From NCBI RefSeq assembly GCF_901709675.1, contig NC_051095.1, forward strand, positions 7,903,956 to 7,967,955: a DNA stretch of 64,000 bases, read 5' to 3'. This document shows positions 46,911 to 58,990 of this stretch, piece by piece. The notes under the pieces were generated by a model. The model was not told where the DNA came from and searched no databases. It saw only the letters and a list, made by a program, of their open reading frames with translations. Numbering within the stretch: the first letter of the stretch is position 1; each line of letters opens with the position of its first letter. Source of the DNA: Syngnathus acus (Eukaryota; Chordata; Actinopteri; Syngnathiformes; Syngnathidae). The translations under genes were made by a program, and so were the position numbers.

Positions 46911-48817
46911 CCAACCAAAATCTTTTGCCATGATCCATAGAATGTTTTCCTGTGGAACAAAATCACAAAACATTTCACACAAGAAATTTTTTACTGACAG
47001 GCAAATAAATGGCGGTGCCAACATCACCTCGGTGTTAGAGGCAATAATAAATGAGTAAAAAAGTAGCTGGTCGATGTGGCGCTTCCACATCCTCTGAGGG
47101 TTGGAGACAGTGGAGGCATCAATTTGGTCTTTGGAGACTGCCTCATTACGCCCATCGCTAGCAGAGACAGGAGAACTAATAGGCTGCTGTAATTTTGGCC
47201 CTGATATTAGCTACTTCATCATTCATGTCGTTTGACATCTCCCTACTCCCTTCATTTCCTTTTGCCCGTCGCTAGACTCCATTCATTAGGTGGCGACAGT
47301 CCAATTCATTACAGAGTCTGCCTGCTTCAAACACCAGGACGTGAACACTATACTTCTCACCAAACTATCCGTTCATCCGGATATTGTTGAGTCCCCAACT
47401 AAAAACAAGATAAAAAGCAGCTATGATTTTAAAGCGCCACTTCACTGCTTAACTTGGTTGCCATCGTCTGTTGAATTTTTTAAAACATTTGTCCTTGCTA
47501 TGCTACCAAAAGAAAGAGTTTCATTAAACGAGAGGCACCTCATTAGTGTGCACTTTTGTGTGAGATTTCTCCAATTCAATACAGTTCTCTGTTTTTTCTT
47601 TTTTACTTATTTCATGAAGATTTGACATTAGTGGATCATCACCAACCACAGGATGATGACAAAGCTAAAAAAAAAAAAAAATCTAGGAAATGTATAAGCT
47701 GCACCTCTTGCTGTCCATTAAAAGATACACCAACTCTGTTGCTAAACAAAACAGCAGCACTCCGGCACAAAGACAGCCTCTGTGAAATAATCATGTTTTT
47801 TTTTTTTTTATTGTTATACTTTCCCCTTCTATTTTGTCTTAAAACTACACAAAGTGAATCTGTTTCATCTGTGTTTTGTCTGCGGTAAACTCACCGTTAC
47901 TTTTACAAAATGACTTCTTGGACTGAGTGCACTTCATCATAGAGGTTAAGGATAACGATAACTGCTTTTCAACTTAACTAAACACCTTAAGGCCTCTTTT
48001 TTTCAATTGTCACTGGAGATTTGTTTTACAAAAAGTAATTTTCCGCCTGCCAGTCAAGAAGTCAATGCGTGAAATTACTGTCATTATCAAAATAGACGCG
48101 ACTCTATAACTCCAAGAAATGAAACCCATGTTTAAACAAGAAGACCATTTAAATTAATTTAATGGACTGTCTTTAACCAATAGCTCGAATGGCGGACTAG
48201 ACAATTTAATTGTATTGTTATTTTTTTAAGGAAAGGAAAGAATGGGAAGCAATCAAGAAGCAATCTTGTCCGTGACAAAATCTAACAGTTTCTCAAATGT
48301 TTCCAATAATATACTACACTGTCCCAGTATTGTATGACACATTATTTATTCACACTTTCCAAGCGTTCAACACCAAGCAGTGCATATTTCCATTAATTGT
48401 GATTTCATAGTCTTTGTTTGGTTTTTATATGAACTAATAAAGCAGCGCAAATAATAAACAGTAGGCCGCCCTGTGGTGGCAAATGGAGGTAAAAGTCTGC
48501 AGAGCGAAAGGATGTCTGCTCCATTAATGATGCATGCATCCCTGAAGGATTATTAAATGTCAGCGAGGCAAACAGCATAAAGCTCTTCCTCGATGGATTG
48601 ATTGGCGTCCCAACTGTTTGGATTCAAACAATGAAGTCCACTTTCTCTCAAGTCTACTGTGATGTCAGAATCGGATATGACAAATCAGCTACTTTGTCGT
48701 CTTTTTGTAAGTGTCGTTGATATTGAGAGTATCTGTGAGTGTTTGCTACTTTGCCAGGTGTTTTTCCTCACAAAACAAAAGTAGTCGGATCAAAAAGACC
48801 ACTTTGACCCCCACAGT

Positions 48818-48861
48818 GGGGGGGGGGCATACACCTGCAACCCCCCCCCCCCCCCCCCCCC
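48818..48861. repeat. adjacent G-run and C-run
   Basis: Nine Gs and, about 13 bases later, a run of 21 Cs. They could pair as a G/C hairpin or form quadruplexes. Confidence 0.9.
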
Positions 48862-51102
48862 TGAATTTTATTACCAGCCATAAAGAAAAAAAAAAAAGAG
48901 ACTCCAACAGTTGAAAAGGTTCTGATCACATCAGACAACTTTCATGATAACATGTATTATTGCTGTATACGCACAATCAAACATGTTTGGGGCTCAATTT
49001 AGAAATACTTAATGTTAATGTTAATTTTGTTTACTTTAACAAATATTATGCTACACCTGGATTTTGGGCTGCTTTGCTATTATTAGCCTTGAGACTGTTT
49101 GTGATTCAATATACTTGACAAATAATGTGTTATTTCAATCATCATTTAGCTAAATACTAGCAATGGGGAAAATAAATCCATGTTGTCACACAAGAATAGA
49201 AAAAAACTTTATTATACAACAGGACGACACTTCAATATGTTTTGTTGCTTCCAACTGGAATTGCTTCATGCAGTAAACACTGCCGCACAGCCAAGCGGCT
49301 CCCTCCGGGCTGGAGGAACCGCTCGTTTCCCCAGCCCGTTATTTCATCTCATCCTACCTAGCAGACTGCAACGTCAACACACACTCACTCAACCCCCAAC
49401 ACTCGTCTTTTTTTTTTTCTTTTTTGCCATGAGCACATTTTTAGAAGCAAACTATGGGTTGGCTTCTCATCACCTGTTTTCCTCTCACAGCAGCACGCTG
49501 CTCCCACCGCAGCTCTCGTCCATCTGTTCTTTGTGAGCAAGAGGGAATCCCAACTCTCTGCTCTCTGCGGTGGATGAGGTCAGGTGCTTACGTAACTTGA
49601 TGGTGGGGGGCGCAACAGACAAGTAGCACTCACCTCTGTCAGCTTGCATGGAAAGCAATAAGACAGGCAAGCAGGAGCCGGATCAATTATTTAGTAAGCT
49701 TTTGCAGCTTGAATGCTTTCTGCCCTCCCGCTGTGCCACAGTGTAGCAGACAGCTTTAAGGTGAAGGTCCACGTGGGGGGAAACAGTTTGCCTTTCAGTT
49801 CTGAACACGCACCTGCAGCTCATCCCACTTGGAACAGGAAGTCAAACATTTTTTATAATCACCTTTGGAGAAATGACAACTTTATCTAGACCTTCAATAC
49901 ATCTGCGGAAATTCTCAGCCGGAGACAATTCCAAAGGGTTACTCGGAGGCCACTGGTTGCGTCACCTTATTTTGAGATGCTGAGTGAAGAGCTAGGCTGC
50001 TGTTGTATTTTTGCTTTTGTGAAAAGTAATGTTTTGGTGCCCTGCAATTGGTTGACAACACACACCATGGATAGACTCCAGCGCAGCTCAAGAACAGGAT
50101 AGTTAATTCTGCAAGCACGCTTGATAAAATTATATTTTGCTTTAAATAAATAATTTCCTGGTTTGAAGCCAACCCCCTCCCAGCATCTGCAAGCTTGCTC
50201 ACTCTGCGCATCCCTAGATCACACTCTCCTACCTTGCGCTTCCACACAATTACACACAGCTTCTCACTTCCCCGATGGCTTTCTGCTCATCTATCTCGCC
50301 TTCTCATCCAGAAGGCACTTTCTAATGTTCACTTTCTCTTCGCCGGCGGCTACGAGCCTCCCTGTGTTCTGCGCCGTCGTTTTTATTCTCCGTGCAGCTA
50401 TGCTGCTGTGGAAATTGCTTTAACTTGGGTACACCTTGGCCTCCCTGTCTAATCCTTTGCTGCTGATCCCCTTACGAGCTAGCGCATAGTGAGAATCGTG
50501 GCGAGAGCCAAGAGCAGACTTTTGGCTGAGAGCCCCATCAAGGGTTTATTGAGGCATCAGGCTCCAATGGAGAAGAGTGTCACTATCCTTCCCAGAGGGA
50601 CGCGTAACCTTACGAGAGTGTCAAAATTCAAGCCGGCATTTAATGAAACCTTTTGACAGCTGCTCTACTTGTGTCATTATTCTCGTCCACAGTCTCCTTT
50701 TTGCTGCAGCGCTTCATTTTCTTGATGCCCATAGTCGCGTGGTTGTTTTTGCTGAAAATGAAATACAGGCAACAATGTTGCTCCCAAGTTTATTTTGCTC
50801 TTGTGCTCTGTGTACGAGCATAATTCAACACAGAGTCACACTTTTGACAGTGAAATGCTGCTGCGGCTGCATCTTGGCTCGTGTGTATGTGTGTGTGTGT
50901 GTTTTAAATTGGCTCGAGTCAGCAAAGGAACAGCAGCGCTCACATCTGTTGTGAGACAACTCGCTCTGACATCATTGACGAACGTGTTATCGAGTGTTCC
51001 TGTCAATGTTTGCTTGCCAAGTGCTATTAATTGTGATGACTGATTACCACAAAATAAATATACATCATCACAGAACATAGAGATTTGTCATTCACGTCAA
51101 TT

Positions 51103-51730
51103 TAACCCGAGTTTGAGACCCTAACCCTAGTATTGAACCCGACTTTGAAACCCTAACCTGAGTTTTAAACCCTAGTTTGTAAATTTAACCCAAGTTTTAA
51201 AGTCTAGTTTGAAACACTAACCCTAGTTTGAAACCCTAGTTTGAAACCCTAACCCTAGTTTTAAACCCTACTTTGAAACCCTGACCCTAAATTTAAACCC
51301 TAGTTTGAAACCTAATCCTAGTTTTAGACCCTACTTTGAAACCCTAACCCTAGTTTGAAACCCTAGTTTGAAACACTAACCCTAGTTTGAAACCCTAGTT
51401 TGAAACCCTAACACTAGTTTTAAACCCTACTTCGAAACCCTGACCCTAGTTTTAAACCCTAGTTTGAAACCTAACCCTAGTTTTAAATCCTACTTTGAAA
51501 CCCTAACCCTAGTTTTAAACCCTACTTTGAAACCCTAACCCTAGTTTTAAACCCTACTTTGAAACCCTAACCCTAGTTGTAAACCGTACTTTGAAACCCT
51601 AACGCTAGTTTTAAACCCTACTTTGAAACCCTAACCCTAGTTGTAAACCCTATTTTGAAACCTTAACCCTAGTTTGAAACCCTACTTTGAAACCCTAACC
51701 CTAGTTTGAAACCCTACTTTGAAACTCTAA
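51103..51730. repeat. telomere-like 32-bp minisatellite
   Basis: About twenty imperfect tandem units built on gaaaccctaaccctag followed by ttttaaaccctacttt, with some units of 22 bp. The unit embeds CCCTAACCCTA, the vertebrate telomere repeat, and the A/T-rich part looks like a decayed version of it. Units near 51480-51720 are the most regular; those at the left edge are most diverged. The locus is interstitial by context, since unique sequence continues on both sides. Confidence 0.92.
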
Positions 51731-52530
51731 CTCGAAGCAGGAGTGTTTGTGTTATGGATTTATTAATCATGTTTAAACATTTTCCTGTCTGTAACTGTTG
51801 AACGCTTGTTGATTGAGGATGGGCGAAAAAGCTAAAAAGTAGATTGACATGTTTCAAATTCATGTTCCATCTTTCAGGTTGAGATGGTGAGTTTATTTTG
51901 GTTTAACCTTTGACCTTAATTTAACACGTTTTAATACTGCCTTTTGTAATGTGAAAGCGTTTCCTGTTTTTTTATGTTGTGTGCTAACTGTACTGACAGA
52001 GTGCATATGATTTATGCAAATATAATCCACAGCACTGTTTGAAAAACGGCTCGTGAACTGAAGGAGAATTCACTGTACAGAAAAAAAAGACTCCTTGACA
52101 TAATTCTACAATGAGATGCGGAGGAGATGGAGGAGCACGCTCGGTCACACTGGACGGCCAGCGGAAGGCAACCGGTTGCCATGGCAGCAGCGTAGTCCTC
52201 GCCGCTGTTGCTGGGTCCGCGGTGGCTGGCAGCTGGTTGGCGAACAGCAGCAGATGGAGCGAAGCAGGTTTCCAAGAACACACAAGCACCGTCCCTCGCC
52301 AGCCTACGTGTCACATCCTTCCCCGTCATTATCCACGAGGCAGCATGCGCAAGCTGTGGGGAGTTGACTGGGCTTTATCATGCTTTTAGCCTTTTATGCG
52401 GCCGATTACAATGAACAAAGGGCAACTAGTAATGTGCATTCCAGTTCTTTTAAGTGAACTGAATCTTCAGAAACTGGAATGCACATCATTAGTACAAAAG
52501 AATGCAGACAGCCATTGGCTGCCAGGTTGA

Positions 52531-52590
52531 GGTAGCCGACTGGTTAGTGACACGGGCTCTTACTCGGTAAGACCTTGGTTCGAGCCCAGG
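52531..52590 (+). other. tRNA-like pol III promoter module, left arm
   Basis: An A-box-like tggttagtgac (52541-52551) is followed at tRNA spacing by a perfect B-box GGTTCGAGCCC (52577-52587). The flanks do not pair as an acceptor stem, so this is a tRNA-derived segment as in SINE heads, not a tRNA gene. Confidence 0.65.
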
Positions 52591-52832
52591 TGTGTGCATA
52601 TGCCTTAATGTGCTTTTAGACTTGGAGCCTCGCTTTGGATGCATTTTTTACGTTTAGCTCCTGCAGAATGTGAAAATGAACAAAATCTTTTCACACAGGT
52701 GTGTTTAACGAGGGTAACTTGGAAAACTTAACGAGGGTAACTTGGAAAACATATTGGAACGCGGCCCTGAGGACTAGAGCTTGACACCTGTGACCTTTGA
52801 CCATCATATTTCCCTAATAAAGTGGCCTGTTA

Positions 52833-54606
52833 TTAGGTACACTTGAAAATGGCGGTGTACCTAATGGAGTGTCCGTGTGATTCCCTCGTTAAGTGCACCT
52901 GCGTGAAAAGTTTTAGCTCCTGCGGAACGTGAAAGTGACCAAAAACTTTTCACGCAGGTGCACTTAACGAGGGTAACTTGGAAAACATATTGGAACGCGG
53001 CCCTGAGGACTAGAGCTTGACACCTGTGACCTTTGACCATCATATTTCCCTAATAAAGTGGCCTGTTATTAGGTACACTTGAAAATGGCGGTGTACCTAA
53101 TGGGGTGTCCGTGTGATTCCCTCATTAAGTGCACCTGCGTGAAAAGTTTTAGCTCCTGCGGAACGTGAAAGTGAACAAAAACTTTTCACGCAGGTGCACT
53201 TAACGAGGGTAACTTGGAAAACATATTGGAACGCGGCCCTGAGGACTAGAGCTTGACACCTGTGACCTTTGACCATCATATTTCCCTAATAAAGTGGCCT
53301 GTTATTAGGTACACTTGAAAATGGCGGTGTACCTAATGGGGTGTCCGTGTGATTCCCTCGTTAAGTGCACCTGCGTGAAAAGTTTTAGCTCCTGCGGTAC
53401 GTGAAAGTGACCAAAAACTTTTCACGCAGGTGCACTTAACGAGGCTAACTTGGAAAACATATTGGAACGCGGCCCCGAGGACTAGAGCTTGACACCTGTG
53501 ACCTTTGACCATCATATTTCCCTAATAAAGTGGCCTGTTATTAGGTACACTTGAAAATGTCGGTGTACCTAATGTAGTGTCCGTGTGATTCCCTCGTTAA
53601 GTGCACCTGCGTGAAAAGTTTTAGTTCCTGCGGAACGTGAACGTGACCAAAAACTTTTCACGCAGGTGCACTTAACGAGGCTAACTTGGAAAACATATTG
53701 GAACGCGGCCCCGAGGACTAGAGCTTGACACCTGTGACCTTTGACCATGATATTTCCCCAATAAAGTGGCCTGTTAGGTACACTTGAAAATGGCGGTGTA
53801 CCTAATGGAGTGTCCGTGTGATTCCCTCGTTAAGTGCACCTGCGTGAAAAGTTTTAGCTCCTGCGGAACGTGAAAGTGACCAAAAACTTTTCACGCAGGT
53901 GCACTTAACGAGCGTAACTTGGAAAACATATTGGAACGTGGCCCCGAGGACTAGAGCTTGACACCTGTGACCTTTGACCATGATATTTCCCTAATAAAGT
54001 GGCCTGTTATTAGGTACACTTGAAAATGTCGGTGTACCTAATGTAGTGTCCGTGTGATTCCCTCGTTAAGTGCACCTGCGTGAAAAGTTTTAGCTCCTGC
54101 GGAACGTGAAAGTGACCAAAAACTTTTCACGCAGGTGCACTTAACGAGGCTAACTTGGAAAACATATTGGAACGCGGCCCCGAGGACTAGAGCTTGACAC
54201 CTGTGACCTTTGACCATGATATTTCCCCAATAGAGTGGCCTGTTATTAGGTACACTTGAAAATGGCGGTGTACCTAATGGAGTGTCCGTGTGATTCCCTC
54301 GTTAAGTGCACCTGCGTGAAAAGTTTTAGCTCCTGCGGAACGTAAAGTGACCAAAAACTTTTCACGCAGGTGCACTTAACGAGCGTAACTTGGAAAACAT
54401 ATTGGAACGTGGCCCAGAGGACTAGAGCTTGACACCTGTGACCTTTGACCATGATATTTCCCTAATAAAGTGGCCTGTTATTAGCTACACTTGAAAATGG
54501 CGGTGTACCTAATGGAGTGTCCGTGTGATTCGCTCGTTAAGTGCACCTGCGTGAAAAGTTTTAGCTCCTGCAGAACGTGAAAGTGACCAAAACATTTCAC
54601 GCAGGT
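52833..54606. repeat. 236-bp satellite array, 8 units
   Basis: The anchor gtgtccgtgtgattc occurs at 52869, 53105, 53341, 53577, 53810, 54046, 54282 and 54517, a period of 236 with small indels (233 and 235). Every unit contains a long hairpin: gttaagtgcacctgcgtgaa is repeated inverted as ttcacgcaggtgcacttaac about 30 bases later. Minus-strand open frames of 60 codons recur once per unit and are repeat artefacts. Confidence 0.95.
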
Positions 54607-54887
54607 GCACTTAACGAGGGAATCACACGGACACTCCATTAGGTACACCGCCATTTTCAAGTGTACCTAATAACAGGCCACTTTATTAGGGAAATATTTA
54701 TGGTCAAAGGTCACAGGTGTCAAGCTCTAGTCCTCGGGGCCGCGTTCCAATAAGTTTTCCAAGTTACCCTCGTTAAACACACCTGTGAGAAAAGATTTTG
54801 TTCATTTTCACGTTCTGCAGGAGCTAAACGTAAAAATAGCATACAAAGCGAGGTTCCAAGTCTAAAAGCACATTTAGGTACATGCGC

Positions 54888-54948
54888 ACACCTGGGATCG
54901 AACCAAGTTCTTACCGAGTAAGAGCCCGTGTCACTAACCAGTCGGCTA
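54888..54948 (-). other. tRNA-like pol III promoter module, right arm
   Basis: The inverted partner of the left-arm module. The minus strand reads tagccgactggttagtgac and then GGTTCGATCCC (54894-54904), again a perfect B-box with one difference from the left copy at an N position. Confidence 0.65.
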
Positions 54949-55361
54949 TTTCAACCTGGCAGCCTACGGCTGTCTGCACTCTTTTGTACTAGTGATGTGC
55001 ATTCCAGTTTGAATCTAGAATCGGTTCACTCAAAAGGTTTGTTCAAAAGAATCGTTCACCGAATTGTTCGCTACATTGTATTTGTTGGATTGTAGTTGAT
55101 GGTGTTATTATACCGAATGTGTTTGAATAAAAGGTTGAAAAAAAAATCCGTTATGCCGACATTTGTTATTTTGGGGGACACCAACTCCTATAACAACGTA
55201 AAACACATTCTCATATAAAGCAGTTAACCAAATGTCTGGTTTTAATTGGCGAATATAAACACAAGGAATAAAACACCAGACAAGTTTTAACATAAATGTT
55301 TATTTAAAAATAATAATGATAATGATAATAATATTAAAAGTAAATGGGAAATGCAATTCAC

Positions 55362-55559
55362 GACTCGTTCGTGAACGGGAAGTTACGTCATTTTGTTCTT
55401 CGTTTCGTTTTACGGCGAGGTGGCACCAGCTTCAATGTGCATTACCGACACCTACTGGTTGAAGTCATATGAACTGAAAAAAGAACGAATCACTTTAGGA
55501 AGGGAGGGGGGGACTTTACAAGTCCGTGACGTATTTCCCGTTCATGAACGAGACGAGTC
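55362..55559. mobile_element. MITE with about 30-bp inverted ends
   Basis: gactcgttcgtgaacgggaa plus gttacgtca at the left is inverted at the right as tgacgtatttcccgttcatg followed by aacgagacgagtc. The GTTCGTGAACG core is itself palindromic. This is typical of a hAT-like miniature family in fish. The sequence from 55011 (gaatctagaatcggttcact) may belong to the same older element. Confidence 0.65.
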
Positions 55560-55593
55560 ATTGACGCAACTTTTCATTCACGAAAAACAAACC

Positions 55594-56050
55594 ACGATGT
55601 AGCGAGGGATTACTGTACTTCTTTAATACAGTAATCCCTCACTACATTGCGGTTCGCGGATTTCACTATTTTCGCGATAAAGTGAAACCGCGAAAAATAA
55701 ACCACGATGTAGCGAGGGACTGTATTGGAGAAGTACAGTAATTCCTCGCGACATTGCAGTTCGCGGATTTCACCATTTTCACGATATAGTGGAACCGCGA
55801 AAAACAAACCACAATGTAGCGAGGGATTACTGTACTCCTTTAATGCAGTAATCCCTCGCTACATCGCGGTTTGCGGATTTCACTATTTTCGCGATACAGT
55901 GAAACCGCGAAAAATAAACCGCGATTTAGCGGTTTGTTTATCGCAGTTTCACTGTATCATATCGGGCATATATAATAGAGTGAAACCGCAATAAACAAAA
56001 CGTAATGTATTAAAGAAGTACAGTAATCCCTCGCTACATCGTGGTTCGTC
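55594..56050. mobile_element. cluster of palindromic 'CAGTAATCCCTCGCTACAT' MITE copies
   Basis: The phrase tacagtaatccctcgctaca and its reverse complement tgtagcgagggattactgta alternate along this stretch about four times. Internal ttcgcggatttcactatttt and gtgaaaccgcgaaaaataaa form hairpins. These are tandem or nested copies of a TA-target miniature element known across vertebrates, with the right portion (55930-56010) rearranged. Confidence 0.85.
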
Positions 56051-56393
56051 TCATTTGGGCTTTCTTCTATAGCTGCACGTGCGCACGTCCCTGCACATTG
56101 AGCATCGCATGGTGTTTTTCTCCGAGCAGAGGAGGCAGCTGAAAGCGATAACCAGCAGCTCACAGAACCCACGACTGTGAACTTCAGCAACTTTACAGAC
56201 CTGCTCTCACCCTGCCCAAGACAAATCTAAAATTAGCCTGGCAGTAAGAAATAGAACAGTTGCTTTCAGATTGCTTACACAAAAACTGTGTCGTGATGAT
56301 CACAGTTTTTTTTTTTAAATGAATAAGTGCTGCTCATTACCATTCTACAAATCTGTCACAAGTTGACCATTGAATCATTTGTCTCTCTGTGCG

Positions 56394-56407
56394 GTTCCCA
56401 TGGCAAC
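56394..56407. promoter_or_regulatory. RFX X-box-like palindrome
   Basis: GTTCCCATGGCAAC matches the RFX consensus completely. It lies in intergenic DNA 12 kb beyond the fgf13 stop. No bound factor is known here. Confidence 0.4.
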
Positions 56408-58974
56408 TGTAATTAAGGTCCAGCAAGATGGCACTGTTTCCAATTAGAGGGCAGGCCTGCGGCGTGTCAATTGGCTAGCGTGTCTTTATTGTATGGGTGG
56501 CGTGGGGGTCACGCTTTTAAAGAGCGGGCCGAGCGAGAAGAGAGATGAGCAGCCTGAGTGAATATGATGCGGCGTGACGCAACAGCTTTCTTCAGCTTAC
56601 CTCCCGTGGATCATTGCGCTGCAGAGAATGTTCTTTGCTGCAATCACTGTAATCTGAAATCTCCATTACAGAGTGAACTTGGCCTGCCTTGATAATAAAC
56701 TTGGTTAAATAAATCACTGTTAGGTATAGAAAGCAAAAATACTCACACACAGTACTGAAGAAGAAGAGTACAGATACGGCTCATTTCATTTTTAATGAAT
56801 TTTTACAAGAGGTGTCAAAACTTATTGAGTTAAGCAAAATGAATACCCCACAGAGAGCATCATAAAGTTACTCAAGTCGAAACAGACTTAACCTTTACAA
56901 TTTAAAAGACAAAAGTTCAGTTGGCAAAACATGAACTGACTTGTGTTCATGTCCTGACCTCATTAGCTCAATAACTGAAGGCTGAAAATAACAAACTAGT
57001 TGCAGTGTTACAACATTTTGTCATCCCAGTACTTACAGTATGTCGCTTTGTGTGTATTCGTGCTTATTTGTACATGAGGCTGTCATGTACCTCCCCCCCC
57101 CACACACACACACAAGACTTCTAATGGCTTAATGGGCACCCCGTTGTGCCTGTCGAGCCCCCCGGAGAGGGGCACACTCTGAGAGGAGAAGAGTACAAAG
57201 GCGCAGGCATGTCTCTTGAGACGAGTGCCTTTGTGGGACTGAGGGCCACTGCTGTGCTAACTGTGGCTGGCCTCATGGTGATTACTCTCCCATGGGGGTC
57301 CGCTTTGTGGGTCCTGACACCCAGAGCCTCACCTTTACATAGCCCCCCGCTGCGCCCCACCAGGAGGGCTAAGCGCACCCCTGTCCATCACCACTCGTTG
57401 GCACAAGGGGCCACTTCCTTGACATTTAAAGATACATCTGTCTCGACCTACTTGTCTAAGAAAAATAGAGAGGAGAAATCTATTTGTTTCTTACAGGTGG
57501 TTCAATTTAGCTCTCATGACTTCTTTGAATGGGCAACAGGTGGATGCACAGGTTTATTGTACCTTCTGCGGGGACTTATGACTCGGCCGTCTGCAAGACT
57601 ATAACATAGTGGAGCAGCAGAAGGCACAGCAAACAAGAGGACACAGTCTTCATAAAACTACACAGGTCTTATAGCACAAAAAACAGCTAGTTGTCAATGG
57701 GGTTAGCCTTGCTAGCTTTGGCTAATTGAGGAAGGAGGGTATTTTCTCCAATTATTGTTCAAGTGCTGTAAAAAAGATTTTTCTTTTGCAAAATGTCAAC
57801 ATTATTATTTAGTACACATGCAAATTAAATTTTGGTACAGATTGTAGCAAGGATCATGGGAGTTGACATGTTTGACAGATACCTCACAGGAACAGTAAAA
57901 AATCGGAATGGTGAATCTTTGGGAGCCTGACTAAAATGACCTATAGGATGGCCTAATGATGGGTGGGTATTCCTAATCCAAAGATGTGTTTGCATGAGAC
58001 TGCTCCGTGGAACAAAATAGTTGCACTGTGTTGGAAAAATATTAACGACATGAACCGGACTTTCTTTTCATTTATAATCAACTGCAAAGAAAATCTTTTA
58101 TCATCCCTGCAATGATAAAAGTCTTTCCTTCAATCACATGCTGCGTGTTCTAGTTCAAATCCATTATGGTGATCTATAAAGGCAGAATCATAATCCCTGG
58201 AATTTAGTGTATGACAAATAGCACAATAAAAAAAAAGCTGTGTTGTTGCAGTCACACAAGTAATCAACAATTCATCAGTCCTAATGCAAACCAAACAATA
58301 ATTTAAAATTCATTGTTGCACAATTTTGCTGCAGCAGATTGTCGATGCGGTTATATCTGCTTCTCTGATCGATTTCTGTCCCTTTGTATTAGCCGACACG
58401 CAAACAATCATTTTTCACCCTCGGGTTTTGGCAAGTATTGCATTAGGAAGGCTTCTATTGAAAGGACACGTTAGATTTTAACTGCTGATGATGGACGATC
58501 CATCTGCATCTGTCCACAGCAATCAATAGTCTCTCTAAGCAGGAAGCGTGTGGCTGGATAGCTTCTCCTTAATGTGCAAATCGTTGTTTCTGGGGGAAAG
58601 GAAAAAAAAATGCACTTTATATACGGCTTCAGATATGGTGGAAGTCGCTTAGGAAATCGCCCCAACTCTGATACAAGATGGCTTCAGTGGTTTTTATACA
58701 GAAAGGCAACACGGGATAAAGTAGAAGAAATCTTTAACAGGCTGTGCGGATGTATTTTATAGTATCGGAGGTCTTTGCCGTAAACTTTTGAAAGCTTTTT
58801 CCTCACAAAAGCGCCTTTTCCTTAAACCGCCATGAGAAATTCCTGACCTGACTTATTTGACTTGGGAAATATCTAACTGTCATCATCCATGTGTTGTAAG
58901 CATTACTTGCATTGTGTGCCACCTTACTGGAAAGGTGATTACCTTGGTGCTGCATTATTTACTGACTGAAGAAA

Positions 58975-58990
58975 TGGCCACTAGGAGGCC
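58975..58990 (+). promoter_or_regulatory. CTCF-like motif, intergenic
   Basis: TGGCCACTAGGAGGCC matches the CTCF core with one mismatch (A for G/T in the GGG run). Confidence 0.35.

Larger units (their letters stand above)
45441..51102. other. intergenic DNA 3' of fgf13
   Basis: No gene recognised. The stretch holds an AT microsatellite (46769-46910), a G-run and C-run pair (48818-48861) and unique AT-rich sequence. Open frames are short and without recognisable motifs. Confidence 0.55.
52471..55010. mobile_element. fold-back element with internal satellite
   Basis: The left end AAACTGGAATGCACATCATT and the right end (reverse complement AAACTGGAATGCACATCACT) start inverted arms of about 390 bp (left about 52471-52860, right about 54620-55010). 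Each arm carries a tRNA-like module. Between them lie eight tandem 236-bp units. The palindrome centre is near 54570. Flanks gaatcttcag and gaatctagaa share 7 of 10 bases and may be a target duplication, which would suit a Mutator-like element, but no transposase is present. Class is uncertain. Confidence 0.8.

Noticed and set aside
52531-52590. A functional tRNA gene
   Set aside because: A and B boxes are present but no acceptor stem can be paired, and the partner copy lies in the inverted arm, so it is a tRNA-derived module.
52861-54452. Four near-identical minus-strand frames starting MMVKGHRCQALVL or MVKGHRCQALVL
   Set aside because: They recur once per 236-bp satellite unit and vary with the repeat; there is no start context or family match.
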